From UA16 sp002292325 (GTDB lineage Bacteria; Bacteroidota; Bacteroidia; Flavobacteriales_D; Sanyastnellaceae): a DNA stretch of 64,000 nucleotides. The stretch lies in NCBI GenBank assembly GCA_943788645.1, contig CALSRC010000010.1:186001-250000 (forward strand), in the 5' to 3' direction. The stretch's first letter is position 1, and each line of letters begins with the position of its first letter. Positions 9,055 to 17,918 of the stretch are shown piece by piece. The notes below the pieces were generated by a model. It saw only the letters and a list, made by a program, of their open reading frames with translations, was not told the origin of the DNA and did not search any database. Made by a program: the position numbers and the translations under genes.

Positions 9055-9297
9055 TTACAAAAATTTTGGACCAAGGAGGGGGAATGATGGGTCGGGTATC
9101 TCGAACATCGCCTCCGGTTCAATCTGACTGCTATCATAAACCACCTCGCCATCGCTGTCACGCACGATGACATTCGAATGAGGAGCATTGGCGTAAGTCC
9201 CGGTGATGTCCTTTTCTCCCTCGTTGTATACGACATCCAAATAGTTGGTCCGGGTCCATAGCCGATTGCAGAAGTCCAAATGCGCCTTTATCAACAC
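9055..9297 (-). CDS. Hypothetical protein, possibly 5'-truncated
   Basis: The open frame runs from 9354 through the tRNA terminator, which cannot be original coding sequence. The protein-like part begins near VLIKAHLDFCNRLWTRTNYL, so I start at the GTG at 9297. There is no early ATG. The C-terminal part (GTYANAPHSNVIVRDSDGE, ending PLLGPKFL) looks like a small beta-rich domain. Family unknown. It is probably the first of a two-gene unit with 8481-9026, cut at its 5' end by the island boundary. Confidence 0.4.
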   Translation of the reverse strand: MLIKAHLDFCNRLWTRTNYLDVVYNEGEKDITGTYANAPHSNVIVRDSDGEVVYDSSQIEPEAMFEIPDPSFPLLGPKFL

Positions 9298-9344
9298 CCA
9301 ATCAACCGCATTGGCGGGGGTTTGCGGGATGTTTAGGCATGAAA

Positions 9345-9372
9345 AAACCCACACCGTGGGGGATGTGGGTTT
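9345..9372 (-). terminator. Terminator of tRNA-Glu
   Basis: A 9-bp stem (9345-9353 with 9364-9372) is followed on the minus strand by a run of six T. It lies 10 bases beyond the 3' end of the tRNA gene. If the island model is right, the element brought this terminator and the older one is at 1883-1917. Confidence 0.7.
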
Positions 9373-9381
9373 GTTCGTTTT

Positions 9382-9396
9382 GTAGCCCGTAGGGGA
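9382..9396 (-). repeat. Right attachment-site copy inside tRNA-Glu
   Basis: The 3'-terminal bases of tRNA-Glu, identical to 1922-1936. An element integrated here would rebuild the tRNA 3' end, which fits the intact gene. Confidence 0.65.
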
Positions 9397-9454
9397 ATCG
9401 AACCCCTGTTTCCAGGATGAAAACCTGGCGTCCTAACCCCTGGACGAACGGGCC
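9383..9454 (-). tRNA. tRNA-Glu (UUC)
   Basis: This 72-base gene folds as a cloverleaf. The acceptor stem GGCCCGT pairs with ACGGGCT (first pair G-U), the anticodon stem CCAGG/CCTGG closes the loop TTTTCAT with anticodon TTC, and the T arm has GGTTCGATTCC with a 5-bp stem. The discriminator base is A, and CCA is not encoded. It has its own promoter (9465-9494) and terminator. Its 3' end serves as the integration site of the island to the left. Confidence 0.95.
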
Positions 9455-9464
9455 AATTGGGGCG

Positions 9465-9494
9465 CAAATATACTACATCGATTGCAACCAACAA
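9465..9494 (-). promoter_or_regulatory. Promoter of tRNA-Glu
   Basis: On the minus strand TTG, 19 bases, then TATATTTG fits the Bacteroidota consensus TTG-N19/20-TAnnTTTG. The -7 box ends 10 bases before the tRNA 5' end. Confidence 0.65.
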
Positions 9495-9544
9495 GATGGG
9501 AGGCAATTTTTTCAAAGAAGCAATGATCAGGCTGCGGCAGAGAC

Positions 9545-10015
9545 TCACCCCAGATACGCCCGGTACATCCAGACGGTCTTCTCTTGCTGGCGAATGTAAT
9601 CGCTCATGAGGGCGTTGGTCCCTTCGTCATTGGCCTGACTGGATAATTGCAGCAACACGCGTTCTCGCAACAACAAAACAGAGAACGCCGCTACACAATG
9701 TTTCATGGCTTCGGGTCCACTCGAGATGTCCTTGACCGCATGTATATCGGTGGTATCCAAATACGCTTCATAAGAATGCAATGGTCGACCGCCAAGGGTC
9801 AGGATGCGCTCGGCGACCTCATCGATTTTCAGTTGTAGATCGGTGTACAGCTCTTCGAATTTGGCGTGCAGTTCAAAAAACTCCGCACCGCGGATATTCC
9901 AATGGAAGCCACGCACATTTTGGTAAAAGATTTGCAAGTCCGCCAGAAGACTGTTCAAACCGGTGACGGTTTCTGCAGTGACTTCAGGATTGAGTCCAAT
10001 GGGGGTATTGTCCAT
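9545..10015 (-). CDS. dps: Dps-family ferritin-like DNA-protection protein
   Basis: A 156-aa protein that stores iron and shields DNA from oxidative damage as a dodecamer in the cytoplasm. The Dps signature is clear: FHWNIRG, then FFELHAKFEELY and DEVAERI, which supply the His, Asp and Glu ligands of the ferroxidase site between subunits. The start is the ATG at 10015 (MDNTPIGLNPE). Upstream codons overlap proS and are not protein-like. It follows proS by 11 bases and may be read with it, although Dps genes commonly also have their own stress promoter. Length and motifs are normal. Confidence 0.9.
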   Translation of the reverse strand: MDNTPIGLNPEVTAETVTGLNSLLADLQIFYQNVRGFHWNIRGAEFFELHAKFEELYTDLQLKIDEVAERILTLGGRPLHSYEAYLDTTDIHAVKDISSGPEAMKHCVAAFSVLLLRERVLLQLSSQANDEGTNALMSDYIRQQEKTVWMYRAYLG

Positions 10016-10026
10016 AGCGTTAGGGG

Positions 10027-11499
10027 TTAGTATGCTCGAGCGAAAATGACACGGTGTGCAGAGTCCGCTCCTGTGCGAACGCATTTCCCAACCTCTTCAT
10101 TGCCTTCGAGCGGAATGCATCGGATGGTCGCTTTCGTTTCTTTCTTGATGAGCTCTTCTGTTTCGGAAGTGCCGTCCCAGTGGGCTTCAATGAATCCACC
10201 TGCCTCGAGGGCCGCATTGAATTCATCCCATGTATCAACACGGGTCGTCGTTTCCTTCGTGCGCTTCGCGGCGCGATCAAAGAGCGACTGCTGAATTTCA
10301 TCCAGCAATGACTTCACGTGCGAAGTGATGCCCTCTGCTTCCACCACGGATTTGGTTTGTGTATCCCTGCGGGCCACTTCAATGGTGCCACCAGCCAAGT
10401 CACGAGGCCCCATGGCCAAGCGCACGGGAACGCCCTTCAATTCATGCTCGGCAAACTTCCAACCCGACCGCTTCGAATCGTCGTCATCGAGCTTAACACG
10501 AAGTCCAGCAGCTTTCAGCTCATCGGCAATGCCTCTCAACGCCCCAACAATCTCCGCCATCTGCTCTTCACCTTTATAAATAGGAACCAAAACCACTTCT
10601 ATGGGCGCCAACTTCGGAGGCAGGACCAATCCTGCATCATCCGAATGCGTCATGATCAACGCTCCCATCAGCCGGGTCGAAACTCCCCAAGAAGTAGCCC
10701 ACACCAATTCCTGACCACCATCGCGGGTAGCAAATTTCACATCAAATGCCTTGGCAAAATTCTGTCCCAAAAAGTGCGATGTGCCCGCCTGAAGCGCCTT
10801 TCCATCCTGCATCATGGCTTCGATGCAGTACGTATCCAATGCACCGGCAAACCGCTCATTTGCACTTTTCACCCCTTTCAACACAGGCATGGCCATCCAC
10901 TGCTCTGCAAAGTCTGCATAGACCTCGAGCATACGGCGCGCCTCTTCCACAGCTTCCTTGGAGGTTTCGTGTGCCGTGTGGCCTTCTTGCCACAAAAACT
11001 CACTGGTTCGCAAGAACAACCTTGTCCGCATTTCCCAGCGAACGACATTGGCCCATTGGTTGATCAACAAGGGTAAATCTCGGTAACTCTGAATCCAATT
11101 CTTGTAGGTGTTCCAGATGATCGTCTCCGACGTCGGCCGAACAATCAACTCTTCTTCCAACTTGGCCGTTGGATCCACCACCACGCCATTCCCTTCGGGA
11201 TCATTCATCAATCGATAATGGGTCACGACAGCACATTCCTTTGCAAATCCTTCCACATGGCTCGCCTCCTTCGAGAAATAACTCTTCGGGATAAACAAAG
11301 GGAAATACGCATTGACGTGTCCCGTCTCTTTGAACATTTCGTCCAGGACCGCTTTCATGCGCTCCCAGATTGCAAAACCGTATGGTTTAATGACCATACA
11401 CCCCTTCACATCGCTGTGTTGGGCAAGGTCGGCTTGTACCACCAATTCGTTGTACCACTTGCTGTAATCCGCCTCGCGGGAAGTCAATTTAGAAGCCAT
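10027..11499 (-). CDS. proS: Prolyl-tRNA synthetase (archaeal/eukaryotic type)
   Basis: Charges tRNA-Pro with proline in the cytoplasm. This is the short class II form of 490 residues, without the editing insertion of the long bacterial type. Class II motifs are visible: ELVVRPTSE (motif 2 region, about 140), WEMRTRLFLRTSEFLWQEGH (about 175-195) and the SHFLGQNFAKAF segment, then the anticodon-binding domain and a C-terminal domain ending VIFARAY. The start is the ATG at 11499 (MASKLTSREADYSKWYNE). A promoter lies at 11562-11590. This type is usual in Bacteroidota. Confidence 0.95.
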   Translation of the reverse strand: MASKLTSREADYSKWYNELVVQADLAQHSDVKGCMVIKPYGFAIWERMKAVLDEMFKETGHVNAYFPLFIPKSYFSKEASHVEGFAKECAVVTHYRLMNDPEGNGVVVDPTAKLEEELIVRPTSETIIWNTYKNWIQSYRDLPLLINQWANVVRWEMRTRLFLRTSEFLWQEGHTAHETSKEAVEEARRMLEVYADFAEQWMAMPVLKGVKSANERFAGALDTYCIEAMMQDGKALQAGTSHFLGQNFAKAFDVKFATRDGGQELVWATSWGVSTRLMGALIMTHSDDAGLVLPPKLAPIEVVLVPIYKGEEQMAEIVGALRGIADELKAAGLRVKLDDDDSKRSGWKFAEHELKGVPVRLAMGPRDLAGGTIEVARRDTQTKSVVEAEGITSHVKSLLDEIQQSLFDRAAKRTKETTTRVDTWDEFNAALEAGGFIEAHWDGTSETEELIKKETKATIRCIPLEGNEEVGKCVRTGADSAHRVIFARAY

Positions 11500-11561
11500 G
11501 GGGTTGCGCTGGGAGTTTGGTATGATTTGTGCAGTTATCCGAACGTGGACAATCCACACCG

Positions 11562-11590
11562 CAAAAGTACCAATTTCGTACCTTTCCCAA
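11562..11590 (-). promoter_or_regulatory. Probable promoter of proS
   Basis: On the minus strand TTG, 18 bases, then TACTTTTG, about 60 bases upstream of the proS start. It fits the Bacteroidota consensus with one base less spacing than the tRNA-Glu and rpsL promoters. Confidence 0.5.
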
Positions 11591-11605
11591 GATTATAACA
11601 TTCCG

Positions 11606-12610
11606 ATGACGACATTCCCGCTTTCTCGCTCCACCCATTCCACGCATTGGCTCATCGCAGCGCTTGGAATCGTTTTCTTTTCCGGATGTGCAACCACTCC
11701 CAACTTCTCAGCCCTGGAAGATGACGAATTGTATCTGCGCCGAGGAGAGGAGTTCATCACCGACGCACAGTATCTGAATTTCGCATTGGAACAGAGCGCA
11801 GAAGTGCCGGTTGAGGACGACTATTACGATCCCAATCGCAGCCAATACAGCCCAGGTTACATGGGCGGGTACGGTTACGGAATGCCGGGGTACCAATCCA
11901 GCTTCAACAATCCTTACCGGCCCTTCGGCAATGGGATAGGCAACGGCTATGGACTTTCCTCCTACTTCAATCCGTTTGCTGCGGGCGGAATGGGCATGGG
12001 TTATGGCATGGGCATGGGTTATGGCGGATTTGACCCGTATGGCGGAGGTTGGGGAAATCCCTATGGAATGGGATACGGTTCGGGCTATGGCTACAGTCCT
12101 TTCGCTTCGAATTACGGGTACGGTGGGTATGGCGGTTACGGCGGTTGGAACAATGGAAATGGCGGATGGAACAACGGAAACGGTGGGTGGTTTGGAGCGG
12201 GCAGCAACGACAGCTTCGGAGGTGTCACGAGTCGCACGCGGACACCGATCATGAGCTATACCGGAAATGGAAGCAACTATGACTCCAACGGCGTCTTGGT
12301 CCGCCCTAAAAAAGAAGAAGCCCAATCTGAAGCATCGCCTGTTGCCAAACCAAGGAACAACGCATCGAGCAACCCCACCTATGTGGCGCCAGCTTCCAAT
12401 TCCCGCACGAACCGTTGGATACAAAACGTGGGAGACCGAATCAAGAACAGCACACCCAATTCAAATCGATCCTGGAGCGCTCCTGAGCCATCGAACAATT
12501 CTTCACGAAGTCGCTCTACCCCGTCGATCACTCCAAGCAGAGGTTCAGGAAGTTCGGGAGGTTCGCGGCCCAGCGGTTCGTCTCGCTCCAGCAGAGGGGG
12601 AGGTCGATGA
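11606..12610 (+). CDS. Gly/Tyr/Met-rich lipoprotein
   Basis: A 334-aa protein with a lipoprotein signal (hydrophobic stretch, then FFSGC, lipidated Cys at about residue 29). It has three parts. A short folded region contains DDELYLRRGEEFITD. A long low-complexity region is made of GYG, GMG, GGW and NGNGGW repeats (about residues 85-205). The Ser/Arg/Pro-rich tail ends in SRGGGR. Such tails suggest a flexible or self-assembling surface protein. No enzyme motif is seen. The start is the ATG at 11606; codons before it are not signal-peptide-like. It overlaps the next gene by 4 bases, which suggests co-expression with that outer-membrane protein. Confidence 0.65.
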   Translation: MTTFPLSRSTHSTHWLIAALGIVFFSGCATTPNFSALEDDELYLRRGEEFITDAQYLNFALEQSAEVPVEDDYYDPNRSQYSPGYMGGYGYGMPGYQSSFNNPYRPFGNGIGNGYGLSSYFNPFAAGGMGMGYGMGMGYGGFDPYGGGWGNPYGMGYGSGYGYSPFASNYGYGGYGGYGGWNNGNGGWNNGNGGWFGAGSNDSFGGVTSRTRTPIMSYTGNGSNYDSNGVLVRPKKEEAQSEASPVAKPRNNASSNPTYVAPASNSRTNRWIQNVGDRIKNSTPNSNRSWSAPEPSNNSSRSRSTPSITPSRGSGSSGGSRPSGSSRSSRGGGR

Positions 12611-14093
12611 AGAGGCTTCATGCATTCACCGCACGGATCGCCTTGCTCCTTTTGGGTTCAATGGCATCCCAAGCATCCGGCCAAAACGAAATTGACATCC
12701 TACGTTACAGTTACCAAGAGGCACTTGGAACAACGCGAACCATGTCCATGGGAGGAGCCTACGGTGCATTGGGGGCTGACCTCGCTTGCCTCAGCGGAAA
12801 TCCTGCAGGAATTGGAATGTACCGAAGAGGGGACGCGGGAATAACGACGGGATTCGCCTCTCGGAAGGCCAAGTGAACATTGCTGGTCAATTAGGGAATG
12901 CCAACCAACTAGCCGGGTCGACCACGAACCTTGGAATCGCATTGAGTTATCCTTCAGTCAATCCGGATTGGCCTGTAACGACGCTCGCAGTGACCAACAC
13001 GCGGCGTGCAAATTACAATGAGCAGATTCGAGTGGATGATGCACCGCTCGACGCTTCGTTGCTCGACGCATTCGTTGGAGAAGCCATCGGCTCCTTCCCT
13101 GATGAACTGTACGACAATTCACCCTTTACGAGCAACCTCGCCTGGGAAACTTACCTCATTAATCCCCACCCCAACAATGATCCAACGGACTATATCTCGG
13201 AGATTCCTTCAGGGGGTGCCTATGCCACCAAGATCATTGAAAGAACCGGCCGCCTGAATGAAACAAACATCGGACTAGGATCTGGTTTTCAAGAACGCCT
13301 GTACATCGGTGCGAGCATCGGCATTGTGAGCGTCGAATTCGAAGAAACCGCCATTCACAAAGAGCGCCCACGGATTGACTCTTTGGAACTCGTCGAATGG
13401 GAATTTCAGGAAGGGCTGGCTGTAGAGGGGAGTGGAGTCAACTTCAAAGCGGGCATCAACCTAGCTGTAACCCAATGGCTCCGCGCGGGCATTGCCTATC
13501 ACACCCGAAGCCGCATCGGTTTTACGGATGAATATTCAACGACCATCCGCAGTCAATTCAATACGGGAGAATCGTATGATTACCGATCTCCGTACAACCG
13601 ACTCGAATACGTCATTTTCACGCCGTCTCGCCTGATTGCATCCGGAGCGTTTATTCTAGGTAAGATGGGCATTGTAACAGCGGATTATGAGCGGGTCAAT
13701 TACAGCAAGGGATCGCTCAAAGCCCAATCGCTATCTGGGCCAGACACCTATGATTTCGCAAGCGAAAACGCTGCTGCATTGGAACTATACACCGTTTCCC
13801 ATGCTGCACGAGTTGGCTGTGAATTCCGTGTCCAACGCAACTGGCGATTGCGAGCCGGCGCAGGGATGGAAACCTCCCCTTTTTCACCCGCAGCTGAAAT
13901 CGCTGCGGACGCAAGCCGCTATACCGGAAGCATGGGCTTTGGCTACAGAACCCAAGCCTGGTATGCATCAGCGACCTATCGCCGCAGCTGGTCCGATCGG
14001 GATATTTACCTGTTCTCACCGGATGTAATCGACGCTGGAAGGCTAAGGCAAACGCATGGAATGGTCGTTGCTTCTATCGGTTTTCGCATGTAA
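12607..14093 (+). CDS. FadL/OmpP1-family outer-membrane protein, frameshifted
   Basis: A beta-barrel outer-membrane protein, probably a channel for hydrophobic compounds. The N-terminus has a signal peptide ending SGQNE, then the family signature MSMGGAYGALGADLACLSGNPAGIG. The frame stops at 12876, but adding one C to the CC at 12857-12858 joins GITTGFA to LSEGQVNIAG in the frame that continues to 14093. The restored length is about 495 residues, with alternating beta strands and a terminal hydrophobic residue pattern typical of barrels. It is either a one-base deletion or a base-calling error. It lies downstream of the lipoprotein and 23 bases before the helicase gene. Confidence 0.75.
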
Positions 14094-14116
14094 AACCTCC
14101 TAAGTCCGTGTTAGCC

Positions 14117-15859
14117 ATGCGGTTCAGCCCTACCTTGCGGCCTCTATCTGCAAGACCCTCATCCCTTTTGGAATCATTTGAACGTCTTGGGCTCTCAGCC
14201 CCTTTACTCAAAGCTATTGCCACGCTTGGCTTTGAGAACCCTACCGAAATTCAGCAAGAAGCCATTCCCCATCTGCTCGCAGGCGATCGGGATTTCATTG
14301 GCTTAGCCCAAACAGGAACGGGTAAAACAGCAGCCTTCGGCCTACCAATGCTTGAGCACTTGGATCCCAAGGCCTCGCATGTACAGGCCCTCATTCTCGC
14401 CCCCACACGAGAACTTGGCCAACAAATCGCCCAGCAAATCGAATTGTTTGCCAAACAACTCGACGGCATCCAAACCGTCGCGGTATATGGAGGAGCGAAC
14501 ATCATGACGCAAATTCAACAGCTTCGACGCCCTTGCCATGTGGTGATTGCAACCCCCGGTCGCTTGATTGATTTGGCCAAGCGCAAGGCTGTCAAACTGG
14601 ATCAACTGGAATACGTTATCCTCGATGAAGCAGATGAAATGCTCAACATGGGGTTCAAAGAAGAGCTCGACACCATCTTGGACATGACCCCTGATTCCAA
14701 GCGCACGTGGTTGTTTTCAGCCACCATGCCCAAGGAAATCCGTCGGATGGTCAAGCAATACATGGACGACCCCATGGAGGTGCGCATCGACCCGCAAACC
14801 GCGGTCAATGATCAAATCGACCACCAATACGCGACAGTTCGTCATACAGATAAAGCGGAGGCACTGGCACGATTCATGGACATGGATCCTGAATTGTTTG
14901 GCGTCGTCTTCTGCAGAACCAAACGCGACACCCAAGATTTAGCCGAAACGCTGATGAAAAAAGGGTACCGGGCAGATGCCCTTCACGGCGACCTCTCCCA
15001 ACCGCAACGAGATCGCGTCATGCGCCGATTCAAGTTACGGGAATTGCAAGTGCTCATCGCAACGGATGTAGCGGCACGGGGAATTGACGTCAACGATTTG
15101 ACACACGTTTTTCATCACTCGCTTCCGACCGACCAAGCGTATTACACGCACCGGTCAGGTAGAACGGCTCGAGCAGGGAAAACAGGCATTTCCATGGCGT
15201 TCATCAATACGCGAGAAAAAGCTGTTGTCAACCGACTCTCCAAAGGACTGGGCATTGAATTCACAGAAGCTCAAATCCCGGATGCCAAGTCCATCTCGGC
15301 AGCCCGCTTGGAGCGCTGGGCAGAAGCAGTTCTCAAGCGCGAAGAGAATCAAGGACTGCCGGCAGATCTGTGGTTTTCGACCTTGGAACGGTTTGAGAAC
15401 ATGACCAAAGAAGAAGTGCTCAACCGCGTAGTCAGCCTTGAGCTCTCCAAATTGAACATCACCCACGGCAAAGACCTCAACCTCAAGGGAGGAGATGATC
15501 GTGGCGGCGGACAACGCAGCCACTCAGGACGGGGTGGTTATGGAGGCCGGAGCGGCAAAGGTGGACCGCGAGGACGCGACGGGCGCGACGGGCCAAGAAC
15601 CCGATCGGATCGAAGCAGTCAAGGAAATCGAAGCGGGGGAAGGCCATCTTCAGGCGGACGACCTGACGCAGGCAAGCGCAAATTCACGGGAGACGATAGT
15701 TGGAAGAGCAAGCCCAAAAAGAAGTCTAGCAACAACGGTGCCTTTGGACGGGACATGCCTTCGGACGACCGGTATTCTCGGCGCAGTGATTCAGGTGGTA
15801 AGAAACCTGCATCCACTAAGTTCAAGCCATCAAGTCCGTCGAAAAGGAAGCGGTACTGA
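14117..15859 (+). CDS. DEAD-box ATP-dependent RNA helicase
   Basis: Unwinds RNA duplexes, probably in ribosome assembly or cold adaptation. All core motifs are present in order: Q motif (FENPTEIQQ), AQTGTGKT, PTRELGQQ, TPGRL, DEAD in VILDEADEM, SAT, then VVFCRTKRD, ARGID and HRSGRTARAG. The helicase core (about residues 15-370) is followed by a helical region and a Gly/Arg/Ser-rich tail of about 120 residues (RGGYGGRSG, then basic), a usual RNA-binding extension. The start is the ATG at 14117; a GTG at 14108 is the alternative. A strong terminator follows at 15896. Confidence 0.93.
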   Translation: MRFSPTLRPLSARPSSLLESFERLGLSAPLLKAIATLGFENPTEIQQEAIPHLLAGDRDFIGLAQTGTGKTAAFGLPMLEHLDPKASHVQALILAPTRELGQQIAQQIELFAKQLDGIQTVAVYGGANIMTQIQQLRRPCHVVIATPGRLIDLAKRKAVKLDQLEYVILDEADEMLNMGFKEELDTILDMTPDSKRTWLFSATMPKEIRRMVKQYMDDPMEVRIDPQTAVNDQIDHQYATVRHTDKAEALARFMDMDPELFGVVFCRTKRDTQDLAETLMKKGYRADALHGDLSQPQRDRVMRRFKLRELQVLIATDVAARGIDVNDLTHVFHHSLPTDQAYYTHRSGRTARAGKTGISMAFINTREKAVVNRLSKGLGIEFTEAQIPDAKSISAARLERWAEAVLKREENQGLPADLWFSTLERFENMTKEEVLNRVVSLELSKLNITHGKDLNLKGGDDRGGGQRSHSGRGGYGGRSGKGGPRGRDGRDGPRTRSDRSSQGNRSGGRPSSGGRPDAGKRKFTGDDSWKSKPKKKSSNNGAFGRDMPSDDRYSRRSDSGGKKPASTKFKPSSPSKRKRY

Positions 15860-15895
15860 GCCGCATTTAAGCAGGCAAGTCAATTTGTACCTACG

Positions 15896-15924
15896 AAAAA
15901 CGGCACCCATGGGGTGCCGTTTTT
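15896..15924. terminator. Bidirectional terminator between the helicase and DUF164 genes
   Basis: A 13-bp perfect stem with a 3-base loop, flanked by A5 and T5 runs, lies between two converging genes and can serve both. Confidence 0.85.
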
Positions 15925-15946
15925 CATTTGAAGTCGTTCGGTGAAA

Positions 15947-16747
15947 TCACTTCTTCGCTTTCGCCAGCGCTTTGCTGATCTGCGTATCCATGCGGCTGTT
16001 CTCCTCTTCAGCGAGCTCTTTGTCCACGAGGATACGACCGCTGTGCTCATCCACAATGATTCGCTTGCGCTGTGCGATATCGATTTGCCGCTGTGGTGGA
16101 ATCTTGATGTACGAGCCTGCAGAAGCCTCGCGCTCAATTGGAACGACCGCTAAACCGTTCTTCGCGGCTCCGCGAATGCGCTGATAGCTCGCCAATAACC
16201 GGTCATCAATTCCCTTGGCCATCTTTCCACTTAAACCGTTTAATACGTCCTCCTCTTGCTGTGTCTCGGCGATGATCTCCGACAGCTCTGTCTTCTTACT
16301 CACCAAATCAGCGTCTCGCATCTCCAACTTCTCCTTGCTGGTATTGACGACTTCTGATTTCTGTTCGACTTGAGCGAGGCACTCACGAATTCGCTTTTCG
16401 CAAAGCTCAATCTCGAGGGTCTGGTATTCAACCTCCTTATTCAAGGATTCGAATTCTCGGTTGTTGCGAACGTTATTTTGCTGTTCGGTATACTTGGCAA
16501 TCAGGGCCTTGCTGTCTTCGATTTGATTCTTGTACGCTGAGATCCGTTGGTTGACCAAATCAAGGTCTTCCTCCAAACGCTCCAAGCGAGTTCGCAATCC
16601 AGCGATTTCATCTTCCAAGTCTTCGACTTCCAACGGCAATTCTCCGCGAACGACGCGAATGCGGTCAATTCGAGAATCGATTAGTTGCAAATCATACAAC
16701 GCACGCAGCTTGTCTTCTGCAGTCGAGGCGGTGGTTTTTTTAGCCAT
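15947..16747 (-). CDS. Coiled-coil DUF164 (C4-type zinc-ribbon family) protein lacking the zinc cysteines
   Basis: A 266-aa protein. Residues 20-185 are a long coiled coil (many Glu, Leu, Arg heptads). The C-terminus aligns with the zinc-ribbon end of the family at IPPQRQ and SGRILVD. The four metal cysteines are missing: the usual CxxC pair positions read SAGS and DEHS. I recall the same substitution in Flavobacteriia homologues, so this looks like lineage-wide loss of zinc. Role unknown; the family is often called nucleic-acid-binding. It lies 7 bases after the Nif3-like gene and is probably co-transcribed with it, a common Bacteroidota pairing. Confidence 0.85.
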   Translation of the reverse strand: MAKKTTASTAEDKLRALYDLQLIDSRIDRIRVVRGELPLEVEDLEDEIAGLRTRLERLEEDLDLVNQRISAYKNQIEDSKALIAKYTEQQNNVRNNREFESLNKEVEYQTLEIELCEKRIRECLAQVEQKSEVVNTSKEKLEMRDADLVSKKTELSEIIAETQQEEDVLNGLSGKMAKGIDDRLLASYQRIRGAAKNGLAVVPIEREASAGSYIKIPPQRQIDIAQRKRIIVDEHSGRILVDKELAEEENSRMDTQISKALAKAKK

Positions 16748-16754
16748 GTTGTGG

Positions 16755-17855
16755 TCAGCGATAGTGAATAGGATTCGGATTGGCCTTTGCCAAATGGACG
16801 GCAAAATTAGGGAATTTTTCGTTTAGGCGGTTGACAATCAGGTCCGTTGTTTGCCATTCACTTTCATAATGGCCTACATCGACCACAATGATGTGCCCAT
16901 CTGCATCAAAAAATTCATGGTATTTGAAGTCCGAGGTAACAAAAACATCGGCCCCAAATCGGATGGCATCGCTCAACAGAAAGCTCCCAGAGCCGCCGCA
17001 CACCGCGATTTTCTGAACCGGACGTCCCAGCAGTTTGGTGTGTTTTAACGCAGCGCATCCCAAGGCCGCCTTGACGTCATCCAAGAACATTTCTTCGGTT
17101 GTGGCTTGAGGTAAAACTCCAATCATTCCACTTCCTACATTCGAATGAGCATTCTCCAACGTCCAAACACCATGAGCCACTTCTTCATAAGGGTGAGTCG
17201 CTTTCATTGCATGGAGCACTGCGGTCAAATTCTCGGGGGCAGCCACCACTTCGATGCGACGTTCCCCTGCTTGCTCACGCACGCCCACATGACCGGCATA
17301 AGGCTGGGCGCCTTCTAAGGGTCGAAACGTCCCTTGACCCTCGACCGACCAACCGCATTCATCGTAATGACCAATGCGACCCGCACCTGCACCAAACATG
17401 GCGTTTTGCACCGCTTCGGAATGTTCATCGGGTACATAGACGACGACTTGCTTGAGTATGTTGGTTTGTGGCCGCAAAATGCGAAGCGATTCCTGGGTGC
17501 ACCCCACCAATTCCGCCAGCCGCTTATTCACGCCGTCTGCCACGTTGTCCAAGTTCGTGTGAATGGCGTACAAATGAATGCCATGCCGAATAGCGGCCAT
17601 TACGGTTCGCTCAACGTATGTGCGGCCTGTAAAACGTTTGAGCCCTTTAAATACAATTGGATGATGCGAAACAATCACATTGGCTCCTTTGCCGACTGCC
17701 TCAGCAACGACTTCCTCTGTGCAATCCAGGGAAACCACTATGCCTGTGACGTCTTCATCGAGGTCCCCCACTAAAAGTCCAGAATTATCATACGATTCTT
17801 GCAGGGAGGGGGGTGCCCAATGCTCCAACACGTGGACCATGTCCCGAACCTTCAT
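16755..17855 (-). CDS. Nif3-like dinuclear metal-centre protein (GTP cyclohydrolase I type 2 homologue)
   Basis: A 366-aa protein of the NIF3/DUF34 family, widespread and with no firmly settled function (a metal-dependent hydrolase or chaperone is suggested). The metal-binding parts are visible: SHHPIVFKG near residue 67, HTNLDN near 105, and GHYESEWQT near the C-terminus, flanking an inserted PII-like domain (HPYEEVAHGVW). Length is typical of the long form. The start is the ATG at 17855 (MKVRDMVHVLEHW); an ATG at 17873 is possible. lpxK is divergent from 17919. Confidence 0.88.
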   Translation of the reverse strand: MKVRDMVHVLEHWAPPSLQESYDNSGLLVGDLDEDVTGIVVSLDCTEEVVAEAVGKGANVIVSHHPIVFKGLKRFTGRTYVERTVMAAIRHGIHLYAIHTNLDNVADGVNKRLAELVGCTQESLRILRPQTNILKQVVVYVPDEHSEAVQNAMFGAGAGRIGHYDECGWSVEGQGTFRPLEGAQPYAGHVGVREQAGERRIEVVAAPENLTAVLHAMKATHPYEEVAHGVWTLENAHSNVGSGMIGVLPQATTEEMFLDDVKAALGCAALKHTKLLGRPVQKIAVCGGSGSFLLSDAIRFGADVFVTSDFKYHEFFDADGHIIVVDVGHYESEWQTTDLIVNRLNEKFPNFAVHLAKANPNPIHYR

Positions 17856-17918
17856 GATTTGTCCATCTTGCATGAACCAAATGTAAGGGACGTCCCGAAC
17901 AACACGTATTTTTATCCC

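Noticed and set aside
9026..9236. N-terminal extension of the acidic protein ending at 8481
   Set aside because: The added residues are Arg/Ser/Met-rich and overlap the gene at 9055. The ATG at 9026 begins the protein-like part.
10318..11076. A 252-codon plus-strand frame inside proS
   Set aside because: It lies wholly opposite the well-supported proS coding sequence and has His/Arg-rich, unstructured composition.
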